DNA of 64,000 bases from JBGASG01 sp046328035 (GTDB lineage: Bacteria > Cyanobacteriota > Vampirovibrionia > Obscuribacterales > Obscuribacteraceae). Below the pieces are notes generated by a model. That model did no database searches, was not told the DNA's origin, and was given only the letters and a program-made list of their open reading frames with translations. Below are positions 54,314-62,708 of this stretch, piece after piece. The stretch covers positions 434,001-498,000 of the forward strand of contig JAXLXI010000001.1 in NCBI GenBank assembly GCA_046328035.1. Direction: 5' to 3'. The position numbers and the translations under genes were made by a program. Numbering within the stretch: position 1 is the first letter of the stretch; the number at the start of each line of letters is the position of its first letter.

Positions 54314-54703
54314 GTGTCGATAGACTACGCCGAAATTAGAAAGCTGATCGCCAGCGGGAAGTGTGGCGAGGCGGAGCTGCAAATCATGCACTCTTTTCAA
54401 GGTGTCGGACACGCCAATCTTGTAGATGCACTGGAGCAAGGCGCATCGCGCGCCGAACTGGAAGGCGACCTCGAACGCGCCGACGCTCTGTACAAGCTGG
54501 CGTTGGCATTTTTTGAAACTTGCTTGCCAAATCAACAAACCGGCGGACTGACTGCTTTGCGCAAGTACGTCGAGTTTCTCATCAATCAGAACCGCGGCAA
54601 TGAAGCCGGTGAGTTTCTGGACAGATTCGCCCCGATGGTCATGCAAGTCGCGCGCGAAATGACAGCTGAAATTGAAGCAGTGAAGGCAGGGCACACCGCC
54701 TAG
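54314..54703 (+). CDS. Small helical (TPR-like) protein
   Basis: 129 residues from the GTG at 54314 (TAGGAG 9 bases upstream); a longer frame to 54173 overlaps the phytochrome leader and is disfavoured. It is all-helical, with TPR-like pairs: IRKLIASGKCGEAELQIMHS, GDLERADALYKLALAFFETC and YVEFLINQNRGNEAGEFLDR. No signal peptide. It is divergent from the phytochrome gene (158-base spacer) and followed 8 bases later by a 59-codon gene. The two may form an operon, possibly related to the phytochrome system. Confidence 0.7.
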   Translation: MSIDYAEIRKLIASGKCGEAELQIMHSFQGVGHANLVDALEQGASRAELEGDLERADALYKLALAFFETCLPNQQTGGLTALRKYVEFLINQNRGNEAGEFLDRFAPMVMQVAREMTAEIEAVKAGHTA

Positions 54704-54711
54704 GTTGCATC

Positions 54712-54891
54712 ATGTCGAATGAAAAGGACCAATTCACTTCCTATCGTGAAGCTCGGCAAAAGACCAGAGAGCTGCGTAGTCTGGCGCTGCTGTTTCGGGT
54801 CATGAACCGCGAGGATGTTGCCGTAGAAATCGAAGCTGCTGTCGAGTCACTAGACCGGCATGGCGGGCGTCCCAACAGCAAACCCAGCTGA
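54712..54891 (+). CDS. Very small hypothetical protein, 59 residues
   Basis: The ATG at 54712 is eight bases after the stop of the gene before it, and the frame ends in TGA at 54889-54891. The product is charged and helical (SYREARQKTRELRSLALLFR, MNREDVAVEIEAAVESLDRH), ending in GGRPNSKPS. Codon use is like its neighbours, and the gene fits the space exactly, two bases before the end of the convergent gene. No family is recognised. It may be co-translated with the TPR-like gene. Confidence 0.6.
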   Translation: MSNEKDQFTSYREARQKTRELRSLALLFRVMNREDVAVEIEAAVESLDRHGGRPNSKPS

Positions 54892-54893
54892 TA

Positions 54894-57542
54894 CTAAGGT
54901 TTCTTCTCTTCAGGCTTTGGCTCTTCTTTTTTCTCGTCTACTGCCGGGGTGTCTGCCGGCGAAGGATTGGAATCGCCGTCGCTGGCTCGCATATAGCCGA
55001 CGTACGCTTTGCGTTTCTTCTCCTGAGCATCTGTGTTGTTGGGATCCAGGTGCAGCACGGCATCATAATCCGTGTCGGCGCGACGAAAAGCACCACGTCC
55101 CATGAAGGCATCACCGCGAGCCAGAAGCGCGGGCACTGAATTTTGATCGATTTGCAGAGCCTCGTTGGCGGCATCCAGCGCTTCGCTGTATTCGCCGAGC
55201 ATGTTGTGCGCGGCGGCTTTGAAGGCGAGCACCTGCGGGTCAGGCTTGTCGGGGGACTCGGCAGCTTTGAAATCAGTCAAGGCTGAGCTTGCATCGCCGT
55301 TCATCAAATAAGCGCGTCCGCGCAAGAAGTGCGCGCGCATGTCCTTGTCGTTCTGTTTGATAGCGGAATCGAAGTCGGCGAGCGCTTTCTTGCCGTGCTT
55401 GAGTTGCAGGTGCAATTCACCGCGCTCTCTGAACACAGCGGTGCTGCCCTGCGAGATCGCTTGATCGAAGTGCGCGATTGCCATCTCGGGATTATTGGAA
55501 TCGCGCTCGATGCGAGCCAACTGCACAAGCAACGGGGGAGTCGACTTCATGGCAATTTGCTTTTCGGTAATTGAGCGCGCTTTGTCCCATTGCTTGGTGC
55601 GCACCGCCGCATAAGCCATCTTTTCGAGATCGCCCTCTGTCAGTTTGGCACCGTTTTTCTCGGCTTCTTCGTAACGCTGCAGGCACTCCGGATAGTTCGA
55701 CTGCTTGTATAAGATCTCGGCGAAGATGTGCAGTGCTTCCGCGTCGTTGGGCTTTTTGGAAACAGCCAGCTGAATCTCTTCGCGCGCTACTTCCAGCATG
55801 CCTTGCTTGAGGTGTCCCTTTGCCGATTCAACATTGTTGGCGATGGATGGACCGCCGGGGGTGAGCATAGCCATGATCGCCATGATACCGATGATCGCTG
55901 CGGCTGCGGCGCCACCGATGATCAAGTATTTCTTCTTCTTCTGCGCGGCCAGCGCTTCCTCTTCCTGCGCATTTTGAAACTCGGTGTCGGACTTGGTGGC
56001 TTCTTGCGATCTGATGGCGGTGACGGCGGAAGTTTCCGCCGCGGTGGCCCGCGCTGCTTCAGCGACCTGTTCCTGGAAGCGCTTGCGCTCGTCCTCTTCG
56101 TGCTTCCACCGATCTTGCAAATTTTGCAACTCGAAGCCGGTGATCGACAATCCTCTGAACATCTGCGACATGGCGTCGGCAACGGCTTCGTTGCCTTCGC
56201 CGCGCAAGACGGGGGTCTTCGGATAAGCCCCTGATTGATTGGATGCGCCGATGTTCGGCGAGCCTGGTGTGCCACCGCCGCCGATGCCTGACGCTGCTGC
56301 ATATGTACCCGATTGGGCCGACTGCTGGGCGAGAATGCCCGGCACGCGGCTTTGCATCTCACCCGGCGCTCCCGGCGATGGTGGCGCGGGCGGTGCAATC
56401 GGTTCTTGCGGTGGTGCGGGTGGTGTGATTGGAGCCGACGGTGCCGCCGGAGTGATCGGCGAAGATGACGGTGCGCCGCCCAGCTGAATCACGCCTCGAC
56501 TGGCATCGGAGGTAGGCATCACAATGTTGCCAAATGGATTGGAACTCTGCACAGGCGCGGGCGGCGGCGGGGGCTCGGGAGCCTGCGGCTGTTGCACAGG
56601 TTGCGGTGGTTGCGCCGGTGCATTGGCCAGTGCCTGCACCGAAGCCAGCGAATCGCGGCTGACCGGGAACGCGGCGTGCACTTCTTTTAGTTCCTGGCAG
56701 GCGTCTTCCAGCGAGCAGTTGCCGTTTTTGACAGCTTGCCAGAGCTCGATGGTGGCACTCAGCGATTCCTGCGAAATCAGTCCACCCAGAACCAGCATGG
56801 TGCCTACATCTTTATTTTGTTCGAGGGCGAATTCCTGAGCATTGCGCACGTCGGACTCGGTGGCCATGCCCGCCAGCGACACGATGTCGGCAATCTTCAA
56901 ATTGGCGCGCTGCGCTTTGCGCCGCTCGCCCATATCGATGACCATCTGCTGTTTTTTCGCGATACTGAGAGCCTTCACCGCGGACTGGCGATCGAGCCTG
57001 CCGTCGCGAATCAATTCCTGAGCGTTGAGAGCGGCATCGAGCAACGATTCGGGCAAGTAGCCGAGACTGACCAGCGACCTGCCGAGCGGCATGCGCGTCT
57101 GCTTGCTCTTCAACGTCGCCTTCTCGATGTGTTCGCCGTGAATAATGCCCGCATCCAGCAAGAAGTCTGCCAGTTGACCGGCGTTGCTGGTCGGTTTTGA
57201 CATGCCGGTCGGCAAGTTGACACCGGCGCGCATGAGGGCATCCGCCAGGGTGATGTTGCCGCGGTCGGCGGTCCTGATTGCCAGCACGGCCGGGTACATG
57301 TCGACCAGCCCCTGCGAAACCAGGTTATATGCTTCGGTCGCCAGCTCCAGCTGTCGTTTGTTGATGTAATTCATAGCCAGCAGCGCGTCGCCGACCCGGT
57401 GCGGATTGTTACCGCATTGCCGCATGGCGTCATTGAGCACTTCGCCCGGAATCATGCCGGCGCGTACGAACATCTCGCCGATGTTGATCTGGCCTTTGCC
57501 GCCAAGCGAGAAACTACCTTGTCTACCCTCGTCTTGTGACAC
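54894..57542 (-). CDS. Triple MshEN-like module, membrane helix and periplasmic TPR protein
   Basis: 882 residues from the GTG at 57540-57542 (AGGGG 7 bases upstream). Three tandem modules of about 55 residues (20-74, 122-176, 215-270) each repeat the half-motif '-LG..L...G.I....L..A...Q' twice. Examples are NIGEMFVRAGMIPGEVLNDA, PLGRSLVSLGYLPESLLDAA and DVGTMLVLGGLISQESLSAT. This resembles the c-di-GMP-binding MshEN domain of GspE-type ATPases, though no ATPase is present. A long Pro/Ala/Gln linker (about 300-440), a helical region, and one membrane helix (about 540-562, YLIIGGAAAAAIIGIMAIMA) lead to about eight TPRs in the C-terminal 300 residues. The tail is Lys/Glu/Pro. The modules would be cytoplasmic and the TPRs periplasmic. 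Confidence 0.88.
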   Translation of the reverse strand: MSQDEGRQGSFSLGGKGQINIGEMFVRAGMIPGEVLNDAMRQCGNNPHRVGDALLAMNYINKRQLELATEAYNLVSQGLVDMYPAVLAIRTADRGNITLADALMRAGVNLPTGMSKPTSNAGQLADFLLDAGIIHGEHIEKATLKSKQTRMPLGRSLVSLGYLPESLLDAALNAQELIRDGRLDRQSAVKALSIAKKQQMVIDMGERRKAQRANLKIADIVSLAGMATESDVRNAQEFALEQNKDVGTMLVLGGLISQESLSATIELWQAVKNGNCSLEDACQELKEVHAAFPVSRDSLASVQALANAPAQPPQPVQQPQAPEPPPPPAPVQSSNPFGNIVMPTSDASRGVIQLGGAPSSSPITPAAPSAPITPPAPPQEPIAPPAPPSPGAPGEMQSRVPGILAQQSAQSGTYAAASGIGGGGTPGSPNIGASNQSGAYPKTPVLRGEGNEAVADAMSQMFRGLSITGFELQNLQDRWKHEEDERKRFQEQVAEAARATAAETSAVTAIRSQEATKSDTEFQNAQEEEALAAQKKKKYLIIGGAAAAAIIGIMAIMAMLTPGGPSIANNVESAKGHLKQGMLEVAREEIQLAVSKKPNDAEALHIFAEILYKQSNYPECLQRYEEAEKNGAKLTEGDLEKMAYAAVRTKQWDKARSITEKQIAMKSTPPLLVQLARIERDSNNPEMAIAHFDQAISQGSTAVFRERGELHLQLKHGKKALADFDSAIKQNDKDMRAHFLRGRAYLMNGDASSALTDFKAAESPDKPDPQVLAFKAAAHNMLGEYSEALDAANEALQIDQNSVPALLARGDAFMGRGAFRRADTDYDAVLHLDPNNTDAQEKKRKAYVGYMRASDGDSNPSPADTPAVDEKKEEPKPEEKKP

Positions 57543-57956
57543 GAGAAATCCCCTTTGCACTCCCAGCGTCTAAGTGCGCTTTTGCTGACACACTTGTGCC
57601 CGTCTCTGACCGGAATCAATCCCAGGGTGAGGACTCTAGGTCCTTTCCGTTACACCGGAACCAGCCTGGACTGACCTGTCTTTGATTTTAGTCCCCTTTG
57701 CAATACTTGTCTTTTTGCCTGTGGCGCGGGCTCTTACATATCAGTCGCTCGTTCGCGTCGTGGTCGCCATCGCCATTGCAATGCCGAAATGGACTGATCG
57801 ACCGCCGAGACTGTCAAGAGTTGCGATAATCCATCATTTCGGGCGCAAAAAGATGGATTATCGCAACCCTCTGCCAGTCAGCCATAAACCGGACTCATCC
57901 TTGGCACCAAAATGGTTTAATAGCGCGATTGCGGCATCGGCTTTGAGGAGTGAAAC
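57543..57956. other. Divergent intergenic region, 414 bases
   Basis: This spacer lies between the triple-MshEN gene (minus strand) and a secreted protein gene (plus strand). Its notable content is a 16-base perfect inverted repeat at 57820-57867. A weak frame at 57682-57963 crosses that repeat and is not considered a gene. No known RNA was recognised. Confidence 0.5.
57820..57867. repeat. 16-bp perfect inverted repeat with 16-base spacer
   Basis: GTTGCGATAATCCATC and GATGGATTATCGCAAC are exact reverse complements flanking ATTTCGGGCGCAAAAA. As RNA it would form a strong stem-loop 90 bases before the ATG at 57957. As DNA it could be two half-sites or the remnant ends of a small element. There is no T-run after the second arm. 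Confidence 0.8.
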
Positions 57957-58592
57957 ATGGTGAATATGGTGGTCCGGCTAGTTGCAGTGCCCTTGCTGGC
58001 GCTGACGGTGTTTTGCGGAGCGTCCGTCGCGGGCGAAGCGTCCAAGTCCGGCAAGAAACCAGCAACCAAGGCTGAGACCAGCGCGGCATCAGGCAAAGCT
58101 GGGGCGGCTGCACCGGCCGCGCAGTGGCAGACGGTGACCATGGAAGAACTGACCATGACCATGCCTGCTTCAGCGAAGAAACTTGGCACCAACGCCCTGA
58201 TGAAACACTATTGGGCCAGCGCCGAAGGCAACGCCGCGTATCTGGCCATGACTATCGAGAAACCAGCCACCACCAACTTGTCAGACGACAAACTGCTGGA
58301 AGCGATGCACAAGCTGGTCATCGATTCGCTGCTCGACGCGGACATTATTTCCAAGAATGCCGACGGCAAGTTCACCCAGTCGATCAAGGAAGACAAGGAC
58401 GTGTCGCTGGGCGGTCGCAAGGGCAAGGAATGGTTGGAAGTGGTGCAGCAGGTGCCAATCACGACGCGCATGTTTTTGAGCAGTGGACATGTGTACGCGG
58501 CAGTGGTGATTAACGCGCCTGCTGATGACGCGGCGACTGAAAAATTGTTTGCATCGATGGCATTTGCCGGTGGCTCGGAAGCCGCTAAATAA
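57957..58592 (+). CDS. Secreted hypothetical protein
   Basis: 211 residues; GAGGAG lies 8 bases before the ATG. The signal peptide (VVRLVAVPLLALTVFCGASV, cleavage near VAG) precedes a Lys/Ala/Ser-rich linker of about 30 residues. A domain of about 150 residues follows with TMEELTMTMPASAKKL, AYLAMTIEKP and GRKGKEWLEVVQQVPITTRM. This looks like the small extracytoplasmic alpha/beta folds seen in many uncharacterised exported proteins ('...M..P.....G..G.e.......'). Function unknown. It lies upstream of the copper-type module but is separated from it by 113 bases containing an inverted repeat. Confidence 0.75.
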   Translation: MVNMVVRLVAVPLLALTVFCGASVAGEASKSGKKPATKAETSAASGKAGAAAPAAQWQTVTMEELTMTMPASAKKLGTNALMKHYWASAEGNAAYLAMTIEKPATTNLSDDKLLEAMHKLVIDSLLDADIISKNADGKFTQSIKEDKDVSLGGRKGKEWLEVVQQVPITTRMFLSSGHVYAAVVINAPADDAATEKLFASMAFAGGSEAAK

Positions 58593-58657
58593 CTCTGCTG
58601 GGTGGTGATCTCGTGCCGCCCGCAATATACGCTATGGGTATGCTAAGTTCGGTTTTG

Positions 58658-58674
58658 TATACCATATCGGTATA
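58658..58674. promoter_or_regulatory. Operator-like inverted repeat upstream of the copper-type module
   Basis: TATACC, ATATC, GGTATA: 6-base arms around a 5-base centre, 31 bases before the GTG at 58706. The core ATACC/GGTAT resembles the TetR-type operator at 37000-37015, but the spacing differs by one base, so it is probably for another regulator. It may also overlap a promoter -10 region. Confidence 0.5.
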
Positions 58675-58705
58675 TTAGGATGTACCTCCCGGGGCGTGCT
58701 GACTG

Positions 58706-60148
58706 GTGTCTGCGAATGAGCTAAAATCGCAGCTCATGCGCTCAACGTTGTTGATTTTGCTGGCAGGATTTTCACTGCATGGTGTCCGCGTCTTTGGCGC
58801 CGACATGCAAATGGCGCCCGACATGCAGATGCCACCCGGCATGCAGATGAGTCCCGGCACGCAGATGGGTCCCGTGCCCGGCGCGGCGCCTCAATCGTCG
58901 ATGCAAAAACCAGCTCCGCCAGCCGCAGGCGGCACCACCCTCGGTGAGTTGGAAAGTCTGGCGCTGAAAAACAACCCGACTCTGGTGGAGTCGCAAGCTC
59001 AGATTGCCGGTGAGCGCGGGAAGGCATTGCAAGCGGGTTTGTTTCCCAATCCGGCGCTTGGTTATGTGGGCGATTTGCTTGGTGTCAAACATGCGCCGCT
59101 GGGCGAATTCGAAGGCGGCATGCTCGGGCAGGAAGTGATTCTCGGCGGCAAACTGAAATACAGCCGCAAGAAATATCAGGCGCGCGTCAGCGCCGCCGAG
59201 CAGCAAGCGACCGCGCAGCAACTGCGTGTGCTCAATGATGTGCGTATCCTTTACTACCGGGTGATGGCGGCGCGCGAGCGGCTGGTGCTCAAGCAAGAAC
59301 TACTGAAGACCGCGAAAGATCGCTGGCTGACGACGCACGAGATGCGCAATCAAGGGCAGGCAAACCAGGCTGACGTTCACTCCGCCAACATCGATCTCGA
59401 GAAGCATAAGGCAGAGACCATCATGTTCGAAAATGAGCTGGCACTGGCCTGGCAGCAGCTGACCACCGTAATTGGTATCACGCGCGAGTATGGACTTCTT
59501 GACGGAAATCTACTTTACGCGCCCGCTGAGGTTGCTTGGGACCCGCTCTGGAAGAAACTTCTGGCGGACAGCCCGGAACTCGGCGAAGCCAAAATGAAAC
59601 TGCGCGCCGACGAACTGACCGTGCAGCGTGAGAAACGACAGATGATACCAAATCTGGTGCTTTGCGGCGGTGCCGGCTACGACCAGATTGACAAGAGTTT
59701 TGCTGCCCGGGCTGGTGTTACAGTGACGAATATTCCGCTGTTCAATCGCAATCAGGGCACCATCCAGCAAGCGGAGGCTGATTTGCGTCGGCAGCACGCG
59801 CAGGTGAAGCTGGTCGAGCTTGATTTGCGCAGGCGTCTGGCGTACCAGTACTGGCGATACAAAACCGCCGCGCAGTTCGTCAAGTCGTATCACGAAGTGA
59901 TTGTGCCCGAGGCGCGTGCCAGGTACGAAGTGGTGCTGCGCAGTTATATGGACACACGCCTCGAATGGCCCGCAGTGCTGGAGGCTCAAAAAGGATACGC
60001 CGACGCACGGTTGCAGTACATAGATCATCTGCTGGCTTGCCGGGAAGCAGACATTGAGCTCGGTGGTTTCTTGTTGACCGGCGGATTGATCGCGCCACCA
60101 GGGGTAACACCACCTGGTCATATTGATGCCACTCCGCAGCCGCGATAA
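58706..60148 (+). CDS. TolC-family outer membrane protein with Met-rich N-terminus
   Basis: 480 residues from the GTG at 58706; the ATG at 58736 (MRSTLLILLAGFSL) is an equally good signal-peptide start. After the signal peptide comes a methionine-rich repeat (DMQMAPDMQMPPGMQMSPGT), a typical soft-metal (copper/silver) binding pattern. Then come the helical hairpins of TolC/CusC-type channels: LGELESLALKNNPTLVESQA, FPNPALGYVGD, QGQANQADVHSANIDLEKHK and IPLFNRNQGTIQQAEADLRR. The multicopper oxidase gene follows 24 bases later. No RND pump or adaptor gene is adjacent, so the inner membrane partner must lie elsewhere. Confidence 0.9.
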   Translation: MSANELKSQLMRSTLLILLAGFSLHGVRVFGADMQMAPDMQMPPGMQMSPGTQMGPVPGAAPQSSMQKPAPPAAGGTTLGELESLALKNNPTLVESQAQIAGERGKALQAGLFPNPALGYVGDLLGVKHAPLGEFEGGMLGQEVILGGKLKYSRKKYQARVSAAEQQATAQQLRVLNDVRILYYRVMAARERLVLKQELLKTAKDRWLTTHEMRNQGQANQADVHSANIDLEKHKAETIMFENELALAWQQLTTVIGITREYGLLDGNLLYAPAEVAWDPLWKKLLADSPELGEAKMKLRADELTVQREKRQMIPNLVLCGGAGYDQIDKSFAARAGVTVTNIPLFNRNQGTIQQAEADLRRQHAQVKLVELDLRRRLAYQYWRYKTAAQFVKSYHEVIVPEARARYEVVLRSYMDTRLEWPAVLEAQKGYADARLQYIDHLLACREADIELGGFLLTGGLIAPPGVTPPGHIDATPQPR

Positions 60149-60172
60149 AAATCAGACAGTGAGAGCGAGACC

Positions 60173-61615
60173 ATGAGCAACGAGAGAAACTTTTCGCGAA
60201 GAAACTTTTTGAAAGGCGGCACATTAGCCATGGGTGCGCTGTCCAGCGTCACGGCGGCCGCCGCTGACAGCTTGCCGGCGTCGCCGAAACAGGAGGCGGG
60301 CGACTTCACTGAGTTCTCCAGATACAAACCATCGTTTGGTGGCCCTCCCGGCAGCCCGCACTATCTGGGCAAGATGGTGCCTGGTCTGCGCAAGTCAGGT
60401 CTGCCGCCCGTGCCGGTCGAGACTCCCGATATCGGTAAAGTGCCCTTCAAGGTGGTGCGTGGAGCTAAAGAATTCGAACTGCACGCGACTGCCGTCAAGC
60501 GCGAGCTCTTGCCGGGCTACTTCATGACCGTGTGGGGGTACAACGGCAGCATGCCGGGTCCGACTATTGAAGCATTTCAGGGCGACCGGGTGCGAATTGT
60601 CGTGCACAATGATTTGCCCGAGCCGACCAGCATGCACTGGCATGGTTTTGAACTGCCGATAATCATGGATGGCGTTCCCGGTTTGACGCAAGATCTCATC
60701 CCGCCTGGGCAGAGCCACGTCTATGAGTGGGACCTGCACCAGACGGGCACGTTCTTCTATCATTCACACGTAGCCATGCAAGAAGCGATGGGCATGGCCG
60801 GTTTCTTCATCGTGCATCCGCGCGTGGCGTACGATCCGCCGGTCGACCGCGACTTCGCATTGATTTATCAGAACTTCATGATACCGCCCAATGCGGACAT
60901 AGCCGATACTTCGCTCATGGACTGGAACTGGCACACGATTAACGGCCGTTGCGGTCCCTACACGACACCAATGGTGGTGAAACACGGCGAGCGTGTGCGC
61001 GTGCGTCTGATGAATTTCAGCGCCATGCAGCACCATCCGATTCACTTTCATGGACACACATTCTGGTTGACGGGCACTGAAGGCGGCCGAATCCCGCATG
61101 AAGCATGGCAGCCGCGCAACAACACTCTGGTCGGCGTGGCGATGGCTCAAGATTTCGAGTTTATCGCCAACAATCCCGGTGACTGGATTTTTCACTGTCA
61201 CATGGTGCACCACATGATGAATCACATGGTGCGCCAGAGCGGACCGCGCGTCAGACCGGACTATATGTCCAATGTCATGCAGTATCTCGGCAATCTCGAC
61301 ACGGTTCCGGAGCCGCCGTCTGCGTTGCAGGAGCCGGCGTGGCAGGTGCCCGGCTTCCCTCAACTGATGCGCGGCATGATGATGAGCGAAGAAATGAGCG
61401 CGGCGGCGGTGGCAAAGTTCAACGAACGGCGAGAAACGCACGGTATGCGCGCCCACTGGTTTCAGGGAGTGCACGGATTGATGACGGTGCTGCGGGTCTT
61501 GCCGGAGCACTTCTACAACAAGGTGATGTATTCCAACGAACACATTGAGCCCGGGTCGATTTTCGACGCCATCGCTCGCGCAACCGCCAGCGGCAAGTGG
61601 CGTGACATTACGTGA
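60173..61615 (+). CDS. Tat-exported multicopper oxidase
   Basis: 480 residues. The Tat signal is SRRNFLKGG near residues 8-16, followed by a hydrophobic stretch. Copper ligands lie in the expected order: MHWHG and FYHSHV (type 2/3 site), HHPIHFHGH, and FHCHMVHHMMNHM at the C-terminal site with the central Cys of the type 1 centre. The first cupredoxin domain contains NGSMPGPTIEAFQGDRVRI. The chain continues about 120 residues past the last ligands with Met-rich stretches (LMRGMMMSEEMS). Such enzymes oxidise Cu(I) or organic substrates in the periplasm and protect against copper. It is in an operon with the Met-rich outer membrane protein. Confidence 0.94.
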   Translation: MSNERNFSRRNFLKGGTLAMGALSSVTAAAADSLPASPKQEAGDFTEFSRYKPSFGGPPGSPHYLGKMVPGLRKSGLPPVPVETPDIGKVPFKVVRGAKEFELHATAVKRELLPGYFMTVWGYNGSMPGPTIEAFQGDRVRIVVHNDLPEPTSMHWHGFELPIIMDGVPGLTQDLIPPGQSHVYEWDLHQTGTFFYHSHVAMQEAMGMAGFFIVHPRVAYDPPVDRDFALIYQNFMIPPNADIADTSLMDWNWHTINGRCGPYTTPMVVKHGERVRVRLMNFSAMQHHPIHFHGHTFWLTGTEGGRIPHEAWQPRNNTLVGVAMAQDFEFIANNPGDWIFHCHMVHHMMNHMVRQSGPRVRPDYMSNVMQYLGNLDTVPEPPSALQEPAWQVPGFPQLMRGMMMSEEMSAAAVAKFNERRETHGMRAHWFQGVHGLMTVLRVLPEHFYNKVMYSNEHIEPGSIFDAIARATASGKWRDIT

Positions 61616-61649
61616 AGAATAGCTAGAATGGATAGAGGAAACTTTGTCG

Positions 61650-62708
61650 ATGGGGAGCGGAAGAGTGTTGTCATTTAGAATTACGCGTTCGGCACTTATG
61701 GTGGCAGTAGCCGCCGTTTTGTTTGGAGGCGGACCCGCGTCTGTGGTCCAGGCTGCCGATGCGAGCAGCCAGAAGCAAGAGGTGACCGGCGCATTCCAGC
61801 CCGTAGCCACCGAGCTGCAGGAGCTGGTGAAGAAGTACTATCCGAAAGCGACGCTCACTGCCACACCTGAAAACGTTCACTTCGAACACAAGGTGAAAAT
61901 GCGATCTACTTATTATGGTGATCGCCCCGAGACTCTATATCAAGGTATCTACGGTGACATTTCCGTTGCTGCCGGCAAGTATGCGCAGACGGCCCGCGAA
62001 ATGCCCGGCGAGACTCGCAACATCGTGGACACCACCTTGTTATTGACGCCTTATTGCCGGCCGAAAAATGCGCACCTGATCGCTAAGCTGGTATTTCCCG
62101 ATGACGTGCCGCCGGCGTTCAAAGAGCAGTATGCGAAAGTCATAAAAGGATTCGCATCAGAAGACGCGCCTGCTCCCGGTTCGGCCGCCGCGAAAGCGGA
62201 GGCTGAGGCGGCGGCGCCCCCAGTTGCCGCGGTGCCGGACGAGACCACCGCACCGCCTGCGGTGACCACGACCACGACCACCACGACAACTACGACTACC
62301 GAAGCCAGCAGCACACCGAGTGTCCCCAAGGGACCGCTGCCTTATTTCGCCAAGGTCGACGCGGCATCTGGTTTGCCGTCCAACATTTTCATTCTCGAGC
62401 CGCAGCAGACATCGCCTGCGCATGATGTACCCGCCGGCTCTTACTGGCTATGGAAAGCCAAAAAGGTCGGCAACGATCCCTCCGCCTGGGACTGGCAGCG
62501 CCACGGTCCATATAATTGCGATACAGCCACTCGCTATGTCATCCACAACTCTGCCAGCGTGTTCTGCAAGGCGGAGAGCGACGGCAACCTGGCGTCTATC
62601 AAGGGCGGCTTAACGCGCATCTGTGTGCAAAACCCACTCGGTGCACCGTTCGCGTTCATCCTCGACAACACGATCGACGCGTCGCTTCGCAAAGAACCAA
62701 AGCACTAA
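61650..62708 (+). CDS. Secreted hypothetical protein with poly-Thr linker
   Basis: 352 residues from the ATG at 61650 (AGAGGAA about 9 bases upstream); GTG at 61665 is an alternative. The signal peptide (ALMVAVAAVLFGGGPASVVQ) is followed by a domain of about 130 residues containing LQELVKKYYPKATLTATPEN and VHFEHKVKMRSTYYGDRPET. An Ala/Glu/Pro segment and a run of 12 Thr form a linker, and a C-terminal domain follows with GSYWLWKAKKVGNDPSAWDW and CDTATRYVIHNSASVFC. Thr-rich linkers usually join extracytoplasmic domains. No family is recognised. It lies 34 bases after the oxidase gene and may belong to that operon. Confidence 0.75.
   Translation: MGSGRVLSFRITRSALMVAVAAVLFGGGPASVVQAADASSQKQEVTGAFQPVATELQELVKKYYPKATLTATPENVHFEHKVKMRSTYYGDRPETLYQGIYGDISVAAGKYAQTAREMPGETRNIVDTTLLLTPYCRPKNAHLIAKLVFPDDVPPAFKEQYAKVIKGFASEDAPAPGSAAAKAEAEAAAPPVAAVPDETTAPPAVTTTTTTTTTTTTEASSTPSVPKGPLPYFAKVDAASGLPSNIFILEPQQTSPAHDVPAGSYWLWKAKKVGNDPSAWDWQRHGPYNCDTATRYVIHNSASVFCKAESDGNLASIKGGLTRICVQNPLGAPFAFILDNTIDASLRKEPKH

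Noticed and set aside
57682..57963. 93-codon frame in the intergenic region
   Set aside because: It runs through the 16-bp inverted repeat and into the next gene's start, and has no good ribosome binding site.
62240..62310. ACC/ACG/ACT triplet repeat resembling a microsatellite
   Set aside because: It is in frame and encodes the poly-Thr linker of the secreted protein with mixed codons, so it is explained by the protein.
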